Counted from the stretch's first letter, positions 26,167 through 34,058 are shown. The stretch is DNA of 34,530 bases from an uncultured Prevotellaceae bacterium (GCA_946185285.1 CAMHIS010000023.1:1-34530); one strand, 5' to 3'. Notes: generated from the letters alone by a model not told the origin. Program-made: numbers and translations.

Positions 26167-26330
26167 ACTTTAGTTAGATTTTTAATATTATTGTTTTTTT
26201 ATATATTGTTTTCTGGTTGTTTCTTCCTCAAGTGGTCAGACTTTGGAGGTCCGACAGTTCATTTTCGTGTCTTCATGCTATATATATAATAAGGTATATG
26301 ATCCGGATTTTGTAAAACAAAGGAACCGGA

Positions 26331-26349
26331 GACGGGTCTTTCGCCCGTC
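26331..26349 (-). terminator. Possible terminator/hairpin between the large secreted protein and FAS1 A
   Basis: The inverted repeat gacggg (26331-26336) and cccgtc (26344-26349) encloses a 7-base loop, 64 bp past the stop codon of the large secreted protein. On the minus strand it is followed by a mixed sequence containing TTTGTTTT. It may end or attenuate transcription before the FAS1/SusCD operon. The rest of the 246-bp gap (26167-26412) is AT-rich; no convincing promoter box was found, so where the operon's promoter lies is unclear. Confidence 0.4.
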
Positions 26350-26412
26350 CCCAGCCCCTTTTTCGGCTGTCAGATATTTATCTGCATTGATTTTCTTATG
26401 TTTTCAACTTGC

Positions 26413-29400
26413 TTACTTCACAGTAACCTTCTGCACCTTGACAGAACCGTCCTTGAGGGTCTGCTTCTGGATGGCAATACCCTTGAACTGCTTGTTAATG
26501 CGAGCACCGTTGAGGTTGAAGTACTCAATCTTCACAGGAGCAACTGCAACAGCATTGACTGACGAAGGATCGCCGTCGGGCTGCTTGGCACTGCTGTCAC
26601 CAAGGTAGTAGAGCTTGAAGTCGTCGCAGACAACCCAGCTGTTGGTCACGTTCTGGTCCTTCTTGATACCGATGGTGAGCAGACCGTCGTCGCCAACCTT
26701 ACAGATGACAGAGTTGGTGTAGACGCCAACATTCGGGTCGTCCATGTAACCACGGCCACCTACCAGTGAACCGGGCAGATAGTAAGTCACCTCACCGACA
26801 GTGAACTCCTGCTCGCCGTCAAAGCCGTAAGACTCAGTCATGGCGCCCTTCATCACGTTGGCGATAGGAGCAGAGTAGACAGTGCTGTCGCCGTCGACGG
26901 CATACAGGAATGCCATGGTAGCAGCGTTGTCAGCCGTCCAGGCATCGTAGTTCTGCTGGTTGTCACCGACACGGCACCAAGCGTCAACCGTCAGCTGATA
27001 GGTTCCCTTAGGCAGGCCCTTGATGGTCTGGAACATGTCGAAGTTAGTCTGCCAGAACTCAATAGCCAAGGCACCCTTCTGAGTGTCGTCGTTACCCAGG
27101 TTGCCAGGATTGGTCCAGCCTGCAGAGCTGTTAAGGCCATCCACGTCCTCAAAGCTCGGAGTTCTGATGACACCGGTGCACTCCTTAGGATCGTTGTCAG
27201 AAGCCTGAGCCATGTCGTCCGGCAGATTCAGCTTGGTCATCATCAGGGCAATCTGCTCAATCAGAGCGTCAACCTCAGCATCGTCAATAGTATGGTTGGC
27301 AATACCGTCATTGATTTGATTGATAAGAGCCTTAGCCTCGCCGGCAGCAGCTGACTGAGAATCGAATGCTGCATTCTCAAGATCCACGTTGATAGCGCTC
27401 AGCTTGTTGAACTTCTCAACAGAAGCAATGATGTCGCCCGTCAGGTCATAAACCTGAGTCAGCACGGCGAACATAGCGTCACCGTCATTACCGCTCAAAG
27501 CTTGAGCAGCGCTATTCTTTACGGCGTCAGCCTGCTCGAAGATATTCTTACCCATAGCCTTGTTGGTGTCGATGGTCTTCAGAGCCTCTTCCAGTACGGG
27601 CTTCACGATGTCGGCCGTCGGCTTGCGGTAGGTCAGCTTGAAGTTATCCCAGATGCACCACCAATTCTGGTTGGCATCCATCTTCACACCGATACGGAAG
27701 GTGTCACCCTCCTTGGCAATCAGACCGTAGGCAGTGGTCTTGTACATACCGTCGAGACCAGCCTCCTTGTCAATGTGGAAGCACTGTGCAGCACCACCCA
27801 TAGAGTTGGGGAAGTAGTTGCCGTTGATCTCCTCCTGGGTCCAGTCCTCAACAATCTGGAACTCAGTAATACCGTTCTCAGCGGGAATCTCAGAGTAGAC
27901 GCTGGGGAACTGGCTCATGGCATTGTTCATATAGAGGTACACAGGTGAAGGATAGTCCTCACCAAGCTCGTCGCCCTTGACGTAACCGTCAACCTCGCAG
28001 CGGACATAGCCCTGAACCTCAAGCTCGTACATACCGACGGGCAGACCGGTAATCTCCTGCCAGACATCCCACTTGTGGCAGTGCCACGACTCGAAGCAGC
28101 CATTGTAATAACCGCACTTATCAAGGAACTTGTCACCATCGGCATTGATCGGGCCGGGAGTCACGTTACCGCCGTCGATGCGGTCAACCGTCCAACCCTG
28201 GCTGGTACCAGTGTTCTTGGTTGTGCTTGTCTCGAAGGTGGGATTCGTAATGTAACTGGTCATGTTCTTACCGTCCCAGACGTCGAGCTTCGACTTGTCG
28301 ACAAGATCCTTAACCCACTGGTTCACCTTGTCCATCTCAGCCTGCAGCTCCTCGTTGGTCCACTCGGTCTCATCGAGAATCTCCTCTACAGTGATATCGT
28401 CAACATAGTCAGCGAGGTCGTCGATCTCAGGCTCAATGCCTGCATACTGGTCGTCAATGACATACTTCACCTTAACCTGGTCAACCAGTTCCTTCCACTG
28501 CTGCCAGAGTTCAACGTTCTTCTCAAATGCCTTGAAGGTCTCGTCGATACCATTGACGATGGCCATAGCACCATCCAAGTTTTCGGCAGTCTTATCGCCA
28601 GAGTAGGCAGCCTTGTAGGCGTCGAGATAGCTCTGCGTGAAGATGGTACCCTCCTCAGGCGTGTAGTCGCTGTAGTTCTTCAGGGTCTCGTCGAGATACA
28701 GCTTGGCGGCGTCAGCACCAGAGCCATAATAGGTCAGCGAGAAGTCGTCGAACATTGACCAGTCACCACCAATCTGCGAAGTCTTCTTTACACCGATAGT
28801 AAGCTCACCAGCCTCACCGACAGCCACATACAGCTTGTTGGCATACTGATTTAAAGTATGGAAATAGTAGTCACCAGTAGCCATCGTGTTAGGAACAAAG
28901 GCAACCACTTCGTTACCATCAGCATCCGTATAGGTCACTTGGCTGTCGCCCGCGCCCTGGTTTTCAGCCTGTGCGCCGCTCATCACATTGGCGATAGGCA
29001 CCTCATAGTAGGTATCGCCCACCTTTCCGTAAAGCTTGGCATATTTAGATGCGTCATCATTGGCCAGCCAGTGATTCTCTGCATCACCACCATAGTTACC
29101 AGCGCGGTAATAACCATATACGCCAATAGCATAGACACCGGGAGCAAGACCTGTTATAGTCTGGTAGGTGTCGTAATTCTTGCTATAGTGCTCAGCACCG
29201 TCGGAAACCGTACCGCCGCGTCCGAATGCGTCGCCGCTCCAGCCGGTAGTGGCATTGCCATTGTCGAAGTGCGGGTTCACAATCTTGGAGGTCATATCAA
29301 CCGGTTTCTCAACAGAAGCCTGATTGGAGCCCCACTCTATGAAGGCAGCGTCGAGGTCTTCCTTGGCCTTGTCAATCTCAGCCTTGGTAGCCTGAAGGTT

Positions 29401-30312
29401 GGTGAAAACGGCCTTGGCAGCATCGGCACTTGTGTAGCCCTTGCTCTCATAGTCGTCGATAGCAGCCTTCAGCTTCTTCTTGGCGTCGATGATCTCGGTC
29501 AGGCTGGCCTGTATCTTTGCCATATCGGCAGCCGTGCTCTCGGTGTTGGAATACACTGCTATTGCAGCGGCAGCGTCTACATAGTTAGCCTCGGCAGCCT
29601 CAATAGTTTCCTTCAGGCCAATCGAAGCGATGTAGTTCTTGGTTCCATCAACGTAAGCCTGATAGCCGTCGCTCTCAATGAAAGCCTGATAGGAGTCAAC
29701 GGTCACAGCCTTGAAGTCCACGCTGGCACCGGGAGCTGCCGGGTCAACATGGCGCAGAATGGCCGTGTAGGCATTGCGGTGGTCACCGCTGTTGGCGGTG
29801 TTGTCAGCTGTAACGTATGTGCCGTCCCATCCCAGATACATGCCAGCGAAAGCAGGCTTGTCGGCAATAAGGGCCACGTTGGCAAAGCGGACGCAGTCGC
29901 CCACAATCTCGTATGACCACGAGTAGTTACCCTGGGTGCCATGGTCAACCCAAGAGGCGTTGCCATCGTCAGTAAAGATGTTACCGGTACCAGTGGTACG
30001 CTCGGGGTTGTTCACGTTCTCGTCCCAAAGTTCGTAAGAACCTTCGGGAGCGTCGGACTCTGTGGCTTCCTGAAGCCAGAGTTCCATACCAAACGTTCTC
30101 AGACTGGCCATTGTGTTCCAGCCATTACCACTGGAGAAGAACAACTTGGTAGCCGGGTGGTAAAGGATGTAACGCTCACCGTCGTCGGTAAACGTCGTAA
30201 ACTCCAACCCCTGCGGCTCTGGCATTGTCCAGATGCCGTCGGGCACCTCTGCATACGCCGTGGTTCCCATGAGGGCCATAGCGCTCACAACGAGTAGTTT
30301 TTTGAATTTCAT
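26413..30312 (-). CDS. Very large secreted protein with three lectin-like modules and a C-terminal sorting-type domain
   Basis: Taken from the ATG at 30312 (MKFKKLLVVSAMALM, a clean signal peptide, cleavage after AYA), the protein has 1299 residues; an ATG 17 codons earlier would spoil the signal. About 20-230 is an N-terminal beta-rich region. Three modules of similar plan follow at about 345-527, 689-893 and 1050-1236. Each begins with NPHF/NPTF/TPSF, contains ITGLPxGxY-type text (ITGLAPGVYAIGVYGYYR, ITGLPVGMYELEVQGYVR, IKGLPKGTYQLTVDAW) and closes with WxxxDDFKLTYY-like sequence. They look like galactose-binding/CBM-type sandwiches. Helical linkers rich in Ala, Asp and Lys separate them. 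The last ~45 residues (EYFNLNGARI, then GSVKVQKVTVK) resemble C-terminal sorting domains of type IX secretion cargo. No catalytic motif is seen. The ligand is unknown. Confidence 0.75.
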   Translation of the reverse strand: MKFKKLLVVSAMALMGTTAYAEVPDGIWTMPEPQGLEFTTFTDDGERYILYHPATKLFFSSGNGWNTMASLRTFGMELWLQEATESDAPEGSYELWDENVNNPERTTGTGNIFTDDGNASWVDHGTQGNYSWSYEIVGDCVRFANVALIADKPAFAGMYLGWDGTYVTADNTANSGDHRNAYTAILRHVDPAAPGASVDFKAVTVDSYQAFIESDGYQAYVDGTKNYIASIGLKETIEAAEANYVDAAAAIAVYSNTESTAADMAKIQASLTEIIDAKKKLKAAIDDYESKGYTSADAAKAVFTNLQATKAEIDKAKEDLDAAFIEWGSNQASVEKPVDMTSKIVNPHFDNGNATTGWSGDAFGRGGTVSDGAEHYSKNYDTYQTITGLAPGVYAIGVYGYYRAGNYGGDAENHWLANDDASKYAKLYGKVGDTYYEVPIANVMSGAQAENQGAGDSQVTYTDADGNEVVAFVPNTMATGDYYFHTLNQYANKLYVAVGEAGELTIGVKKTSQIGGDWSMFDDFSLTYYGSGADAAKLYLDETLKNYSDYTPEEGTIFTQSYLDAYKAAYSGDKTAENLDGAMAIVNGIDETFKAFEKNVELWQQWKELVDQVKVKYVIDDQYAGIEPEIDDLADYVDDITVEEILDETEWTNEELQAEMDKVNQWVKDLVDKSKLDVWDGKNMTSYITNPTFETSTTKNTGTSQGWTVDRIDGGNVTPGPINADGDKFLDKCGYYNGCFESWHCHKWDVWQEITGLPVGMYELEVQGYVRCEVDGYVKGDELGEDYPSPVYLYMNNAMSQFPSVYSEIPAENGITEFQIVEDWTQEEINGNYFPNSMGGAAQCFHIDKEAGLDGMYKTTAYGLIAKEGDTFRIGVKMDANQNWWCIWDNFKLTYRKPTADIVKPVLEEALKTIDTNKAMGKNIFEQADAVKNSAAQALSGNDGDAMFAVLTQVYDLTGDIIASVEKFNKLSAINVDLENAAFDSQSAAAGEAKALINQINDGIANHTIDDAEVDALIEQIALMMTKLNLPDDMAQASDNDPKECTGVIRTPSFEDVDGLNSSAGWTNPGNLGNDDTQKGALAIEFWQTNFDMFQTIKGLPKGTYQLTVDAWCRVGDNQQNYDAWTADNAATMAFLYAVDGDSTVYSAPIANVMKGAMTESYGFDGEQEFTVGEVTYYLPGSLVGGRGYMDDPNVGVYTNSVICKVGDDGLLTIGIKKDQNVTNSWVVCDDFKLYYLGDSSAKQPDGDPSSVNAVAVAPVKIEYFNLNGARINKQFKGIAIQKQTLKDGSVKVQKVTVK

Positions 30313-30407
30313 AAGCTTTAAGTTTTTAATAAAAAAAGTAGTATAAAAAATAACGTTATTCACACTTCCATCTGTAGTTTTTGCTACGCAGACTTCAGAT
30401 TATGGCG

Positions 30408-30415
30408 CAAAGTTA
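30408..30415 (-). promoter_or_regulatory. Probable -7 box for the large secreted protein gene
   Basis: The minus strand reads TAACTTTG, matching TAnnTTTG, about 95 bases before the ATG at 30312. This leaves an AT-rich 5' leader of roughly 90 bases. No exact TTTG lies 19-21 bases upstream, though TTTC does at 21 bases. Confidence 0.5.
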
Positions 30416-30508
30416 ATAATTTTTTTTATAACTAACGAAAAAAAACACAAAAAAATTTTTAGTTAAGTGTCGATTTAACAATTAAACCGTAATCGTTTGC
30501 GTGAAAAG

Positions 30509-30571
30509 CGCCGCTTTTTGTTCAAAACCCGGTGCCTTTTGTGCAAAACCCGCCGCCTTTTAGAGAAAACC
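30509..30571. repeat. Three 21-bp imperfect tandem repeats
   Basis: Units at 30509-30529, 30530-30550 and 30551-30571 share the pattern cgccgcnttttnnncaaaacc, varying at a few positions. They lie upstream of the large secreted protein's promoter box in noncoding DNA, followed by gccggc. The regular 21-bp spacing equals two helical turns, so repeated protein-binding sites are possible. Confidence 0.65.
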
Positions 30572-30656
30572 GCCGGCTTACAAATATTCAACAGCCCTGA
30601 ATAATTATCACTCCCGAATACTCGCGCGCGCATACGCGTATATATAGCGTATCATA

Positions 30657-30731
30657 CTTTTATCCCTCACTTCTGACACTTGTGACACCTTCGTTTAGGT
30701 GTTAGAAGTGTCAGAAGTGAGGGATAAAAAG
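30657..30731. terminator. Long hairpin, probable terminator after the GH13 gene
   Basis: Arms 30657-30690 and 30697-30731 pair over about 34 bp with two mismatches and one extra base, around loop tcgttt. It begins 27 bp past the amylase stop codon on the minus strand. Its closing bases form A/T runs but no long separate U tract follows, so it may be a repeat element serving as terminator. Just beyond it (30622-30650) is alternating purine-pyrimidine DNA (cgcgcgcatacgcgtatata). The remainder of the 394-bp gap 30364-30757 holds only the tandem repeats and promoter box noted. Confidence 0.5.
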
Positions 30732-30757
30732 TGCGATTGACAATCATATACGCTCAA

Positions 30758-32743
30758 TCAGAACTCCAGTACCAGCGACTGGCGCGGTTTCAGCTCAACG
30801 TCACGGCTCAGGTCGTAGTAGCGGCCGGTGAGCACATCGCGGGCCCGCTCGGCCGGCCCGATGACCTCTTGATAGCGCTTCACCTGCATCTTGGCAGGCT
30901 TCGTCGTACCGTTAAGGACTGTGAGCACAGTGCGCGTCACCACATGATTGGGCTGGTCGAGCGCACGGTCTTCCAGTATCCGCGCTATGACGTAAACGCC
31001 CTCGTAAGGAATGAACTGCGTCTGCCGGCCACGGGTGATGACGGGATTGTCCTGGCGCCAGTGCAGCAGACGGCTGAGCCACTGGAACATCGCCTGCTCC
31101 TGCTTCGTGCGGCCCTCGCGGGTGAAGGCGTTGTGGGTGTCGCCGGGGAATCCGCCGGGGAAGTCCTTGCGCACGTTGCCGTCGGTCACCTCCTTCGTGC
31201 CGTTCATCAGGATTTCCGTGCCGTAATACAGCTGGGGAATACGGCGCACGGTCAGCAGCAGGGCCAGTGCCTGCTTCAGCATCAGCGTGTCGCGGCCGTT
31301 CTTCAAGTAACGGTCGGTGTCGTGGTTGTCGATGAAGGCCATCACGTGGTCAGGGTCTTCATAGAGGTAATCATAGACGAACGAGTTGTAGAGCAGGTTC
31401 AAGCCGGCAAACCAGCCGTCGGTCTCCTCAGTGGCCGCACGGTTGATCTTGTCGTAGAAGGAGAAGTCCATCACCGTCTTCAGGTAGCTGTTCTGCTCGG
31501 AGAGCTTGGAGCCTTTCTGCCAGGCTGCGGTATAGGCGGGCTCCGTCACCCAGGTTTCGCCGACGGTATTGAAGTTGGGGTATTCCTCGTCAAGCTCCTT
31601 CATCCAGTCGGCCATCGCGTCGGCATAGGCGTAGGGGTAGGTGTCCATGCGGATGCCGTCGATGCCGACGGTCTCTATCCACCACTTCGAGTTCTGGATG
31701 AGGTAGCGCATCAGGTGCGGGTTGTGCTGGTTCAGGTCGGGCATGGTGGGCACGAACCAGCCCTCGGTCGTCTCGCGCAGGTCTACCTGCGAGGCGTAGG
31801 GGTCGAGCACGGGCGTCAGCTTGTAGGAAGTTAAGATATAGGCCTCCCCAAGCCCCTCCGAAGGAGGGGATGTTTGGTTACCTGAATCTGCAGAATTATG
31901 TATCTGGACATCCCCTCCTTCGGAGGGGCTTGGGGAGGCCTGTAGGTTCAGCCAGTCCCTGCTCGGCAGGTCGGCGAGCCAGGGGTGCTCCAGGCCGCAG
32001 TGGTTGAAGATCATGTCCATCACCACCTTCAGTCCTTTGGCGTGGGCCTCGTCGCAGAGGCGGCGGTAGTCGTCGTTGGTGCCGAAGCGGGGGTCTACGC
32101 GGTAGTAGTTGGTCGTGGCATAGCCGTGGTAGGTCGAGAAGCCCTGGGCGTTGTCGGGCGAGTCGTTCTCGAGGACGGGTGTCAGCCAGAGGGCGGTCAC
32201 GCCGAGGTCACAGAAATAGTCCAGGTGCTCGCGGATGCCGTTCAGGTCGCCGCCATGGCGCAGCGAGGGCTGCGAGCGGTCCTCTTTATAGGCCCGCATA
32301 CCCTTCACCTGCGGATTGTGGCCCTGGCTTTGGGCAAAGCGGTCGGGCATGAGCATATAGAGCACGTCGGCATTGGTGAAGCCCATGCGCTTGTCGCCGC
32401 TCATCTCGCGCTGCTTCAGCTGGTACGGCATTTTGAATTCTGAATTCTGAATTCTGAATTTCAGTGTCATCGTGCCGGGCTGGGCGTTGCGCAGGTTCAT
32501 GTAGATGAGCAGGTAGTTGGGCGAATCAAGGCGCACAAGGCTGTCGATGACGACGCCGGGATAGTCGGTGGTGACGTTCTGGACATTACGGATGCCCTGT
32601 CCGTAGACCATCAGCTGCACCGTCGGGTTCTTCATGCCGACGAACCAGTCGGTAGGTTCGATACGGTCAATCTTAATCTTTGCTGCACTCATTGTTAGCA
32701 TTGGCGCCACGAGGGCGGTTAATAGTAAAAGTTTCTTTTTCAT
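30758..32743 (-). CDS. SusA-like GH13 alpha-amylase family enzyme (neopullulanase/cyclomaltodextrinase type)
   Basis: Taken from the ATG at 32743 (MKKKLLLLTALVAPM, signal peptide ending near MSAAK) the protein has 661 residues; an upstream ATG overlaps the transposase and is rejected. An N-terminal beta domain precedes the GH13 barrel. The four GH13 regions are present: DMIFNHCG, GIRMDTYPYA with nucleophile Asp367, VGETWV with acid/base Glu396, and FIDNHDTDR with Asp475. It therefore should cut alpha-1,4 bonds of malto-oligosaccharides or cyclodextrins in the periplasm, as SusA does. An insertion of about 33 residues (from ASPSPSEGG to SPPSEGLGEA) is encoded by a 100-bp inverted repeat, between DWLNLQ and the conserved SYKLTPVLDPYAS. 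The stop of the RAYT gene is 22 bp upstream, and a pullulanase gene lies before that. Confidence 0.92.
   Translation of the reverse strand: MKKKLLLLTALVAPMLTMSAAKIKIDRIEPTDWFVGMKNPTVQLMVYGQGIRNVQNVTTDYPGVVIDSLVRLDSPNYLLIYMNLRNAQPGTMTLKFRIQNSEFKMPYQLKQREMSGDKRMGFTNADVLYMLMPDRFAQSQGHNPQVKGMRAYKEDRSQPSLRHGGDLNGIREHLDYFCDLGVTALWLTPVLENDSPDNAQGFSTYHGYATTNYYRVDPRFGTNDDYRRLCDEAHAKGLKVVMDMIFNHCGLEHPWLADLPSRDWLNLQASPSPSEGGDVQIHNSADSGNQTSPPSEGLGEAYILTSYKLTPVLDPYASQVDLRETTEGWFVPTMPDLNQHNPHLMRYLIQNSKWWIETVGIDGIRMDTYPYAYADAMADWMKELDEEYPNFNTVGETWVTEPAYTAAWQKGSKLSEQNSYLKTVMDFSFYDKINRAATEETDGWFAGLNLLYNSFVYDYLYEDPDHVMAFIDNHDTDRYLKNGRDTLMLKQALALLLTVRRIPQLYYGTEILMNGTKEVTDGNVRKDFPGGFPGDTHNAFTREGRTKQEQAMFQWLSRLLHWRQDNPVITRGRQTQFIPYEGVYVIARILEDRALDQPNHVVTRTVLTVLNGTTKPAKMQVKRYQEVIGPAERARDVLTGRYYDLSRDVELKPRQSLVLEF
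31841..31940. repeat. Family B-like 100-bp perfect inverted pair inside the GH13 gene
   Basis: Two 33-bp arms (31841-31873 and 31908-31940) are exact reverse complements, separated by 34 bp. Each arm has its own palindromic core, cccctccgaaggagggg. The whole resembles a BIME (two REP units head to head). It is read through in frame, without stop codons, as an extra surface loop of the amylase. Exact arm identity implies recent insertion or gene conversion. Confidence 0.9.
32435..32461. repeat. 8-bp simple repeat (gaattctg) within the GH13 gene
   Basis: The unit gaattctg is repeated a little over three times, in frame, giving FRIQNSEFK in the N-terminal beta domain of the amylase. An 8-bp unit would shift the frame if the copy number changed by one, so it is a possible slippage site. 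Confidence 0.7.
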
Positions 32744-32765
32744 ATTCTCGGTTTGTTGGTTTATT

Positions 32766-34055
32766 TCATTCTGGCTGCGGCACCGCCGCAGCACAGCCGA
32801 CAGAAGCGGAGGGCGCGGAAGGGGAGGCGGCGGGCGCGGAAGGGGAGGCGGCGGGCGCGGAAGGGGAAGCGGCGGGCGCGGAAGGGGAGGCGGCGGGCGC
32901 GGCTTGTTGGCTGTGCGGCGGCGGTGCCGCAGCCTCTGCGATGATACGGGCCAGTTCGTTCATCTGCATACACATCTGCCGGGTGAGCTTCACCTTGCGG
33001 TTCGTATGCTCAAAAGGCGAGAGGATGAGCAACCGCCCTTCGGCGCAGGCATCGAAGAACGCACCGCCTGGTTTGGAGTAGGAGCCGAGGCCGTCGGCCG
33101 TGATGAGGATCAGCGGCAGGCGGGCGTCGAAAGCCGTGCGCATGGTGCGCTTCTCGCCCTCGCTGATGGCTGGTGATACCAAGACGGCACCGCCTCGGGC
33201 GGCTGCCATGTAGCCGGCAACGGCCTTCTGGATGTCCTCTTCATAGAAATGGGTAGAGCACTGCACCTGCTTCCGCTGCGGATAGCCGAGCAGGAAGCGG
33301 TTGCCGACGGCGGAACAGCAGAAAGGGCCGATGCGCAGGCCGAAACTGACGCGGAACAGGTCAGGGAACTGGCGGCGCAGGAAGAGCCGCCGCGGGTTAT
33401 CGGCGAGGTAATGGCGCCAGCGGTCCAGCTCGCCTTGGTTGCTTAGGATGTGGTCGTTATAGCCAGGGCTCCAGAGCAGGCCGTGCTCCCGGCTCTCGTG
33501 GCTGCGGTCGCGCTTCCGCTGCGGCACCGCCGCAGCACAGCCAACAGAAGGGACGGGCGCGGAAGGAGAAGCGGCGGGCGCGGAAAGGGAGGCGGCGGGC
33601 GCGGCTTGTTGGCTGTGCGGCGGCGGTGCCGCAGCCTCTGCCTCCTGGCCCAGCACCAGCTGCCGGTAGGCCTTGTTGGTGCTGGTCTTAAAACCGCGGA
33701 TGATGGTGCCGAGGTGCTCCTGCATAGCCTTCTCGACAAAGAGGATGCCATGCAGATGGTCGGGCATCAGCTGTAGCGAGACGGCGGTGACCTCGGGATG
33801 ATGGGCCGTGACGGCAAACCACTCCTCCTGCACCCGCTGTCCCAACGGCGTCAGCTCCACCCGGGCCTCGGCAGCCTCGGGCGCCCCGGCAGTCTCTCCT
33901 ACCAACCGCCCGAACAGCGGGCGGCGCCCCTCGACGGTCATGGTAATCATATACAGGCGCCGCTCCCGGTAGTCATGCCCTACCCGCCGCCGGTTCATCG
34001 ACGGCTTCGCCCCACCGGCATAGCGCTTATGCTTTGCATACTCCTCCTCGGTCAT
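32766..34055 (-). CDS. REP-associated tyrosine transposase-like protein (RAYT, HUH/Y1 family) with repeat-encoded inserts
   Basis: A 429-residue protein. The N-terminal part is an IS200/REP-type Y1 transposase: YMITMTVEGRRPLFG, the HUH motif PDHLHGIL (His100, His102) and, after an insert, the catalytic-type tyrosine Tyr199 in GYNDHIL followed by ELDRWRHYLADNPRRL. Such enzymes nick single-stranded hairpin DNA; RAYTs are single-copy and linked to REP palindromes. Residues about 250-372 are an added alpha/beta domain (GAVLVSPAISEGEK, SKPGGAFFDACAEG, LLILSPFEHT) reminiscent of DprA-like Rossmann folds; that link is tentative. Residues about 140-179 and 374-427 are Pro/Ala/Ser-rich and encoded by two family A repeats. 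The core motifs are intact. The ATG lies 3 bases after the pullulanase stop, and the SusA-like gene follows 22 bp later. Confidence 0.82.
   Translation of the reverse strand: MTEEEYAKHKRYAGGAKPSMNRRRVGHDYRERRLYMITMTVEGRRPLFGRLVGETAGAPEAAEARVELTPLGQRVQEEWFAVTAHHPEVTAVSLQLMPDHLHGILFVEKAMQEHLGTIIRGFKTSTNKAYRQLVLGQEAEAAAPPPHSQQAAPAASLSAPAASPSAPVPSVGCAAAVPQRKRDRSHESREHGLLWSPGYNDHILSNQGELDRWRHYLADNPRRLFLRRQFPDLFRVSFGLRIGPFCCSAVGNRFLLGYPQRKQVQCSTHFYEEDIQKAVAGYMAAARGGAVLVSPAISEGEKRTMRTAFDARLPLILITADGLGSYSKPGGAFFDACAEGRLLILSPFEHTNRKVKLTRQMCMQMNELARIIAEAAAPPPHSQQAAPAASPSAPAASPSAPAASPSAPAASPSAPSASVGCAAAVPQPE
32773..32934. repeat. Family A modular inverted repeat, copy with four 21-bp units
   Basis: Arms of 26 bp (32773-32798 and 32909-32934) pair at 25 of 26 positions. 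Between them four 21-bp direct repeats stand end to end (32812-32895, consensus ggcgcggaaggggaggcggcg, one base change in unit three). Total length is 162 bp, a multiple of three. On the minus strand it forms the RAYT C-terminus as repeats of the heptapeptide PSAPAAS. Confidence 0.9.
33517..33636. repeat. Family A modular inverted repeat, copy with two 21-bp units
   Basis: Arms near 33517-33542 and 33611-33636 are almost identical to those of the copy at 32773-32934, in the same orientation. Only two 21-bp units lie inside (33556-33597), so the element is 120 bp, exactly 42 bp shorter. It is read in frame between the HUH motif and the catalytic-type tyrosine of the RAYT protein. Confidence 0.9.
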
Positions 34056-34058
34056 AGG

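Noticed and set aside
28858..29916. Long open frame (352 codons) on the plus strand opposite the large secreted protein
   Set aside because: It lies fully antisense to a protein with signal peptide and repeated modules. Its translation has no recognisable domain and follows from the codon use of the true gene.
30313..30363. Upstream ATG extending the large secreted protein by 17 residues
   Set aside because: The signal peptide clearly begins at the later ATG (30312). The extra residues are translated AT-rich leader.
30731..31834. Open frame of 367 codons on the plus strand opposite the amylase
   Set aside because: The minus strand encodes all four GH13 motifs there. The plus-strand translation is Val/Gly/His-rich with no family features.
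32744..32794. Upstream ATG extending the amylase by 17 residues
   Set aside because: It would start inside the RAYT coding region and place a polar stretch before an otherwise perfect signal peptide at 32743.
32812..32895. Four regular 21-bp repeats considered as a CRISPR array
   Set aside because: Units are directly adjacent with no spacers, lie inside a coding frame, and no cas gene is present.
32634..33176. Plus-strand open frame rich in Gly/Arg across the 21-bp repeats
   Set aside because: Its composition is just the repeat read in another frame. The minus-strand frame continues into conserved transposase and Rossmann-like sequence.
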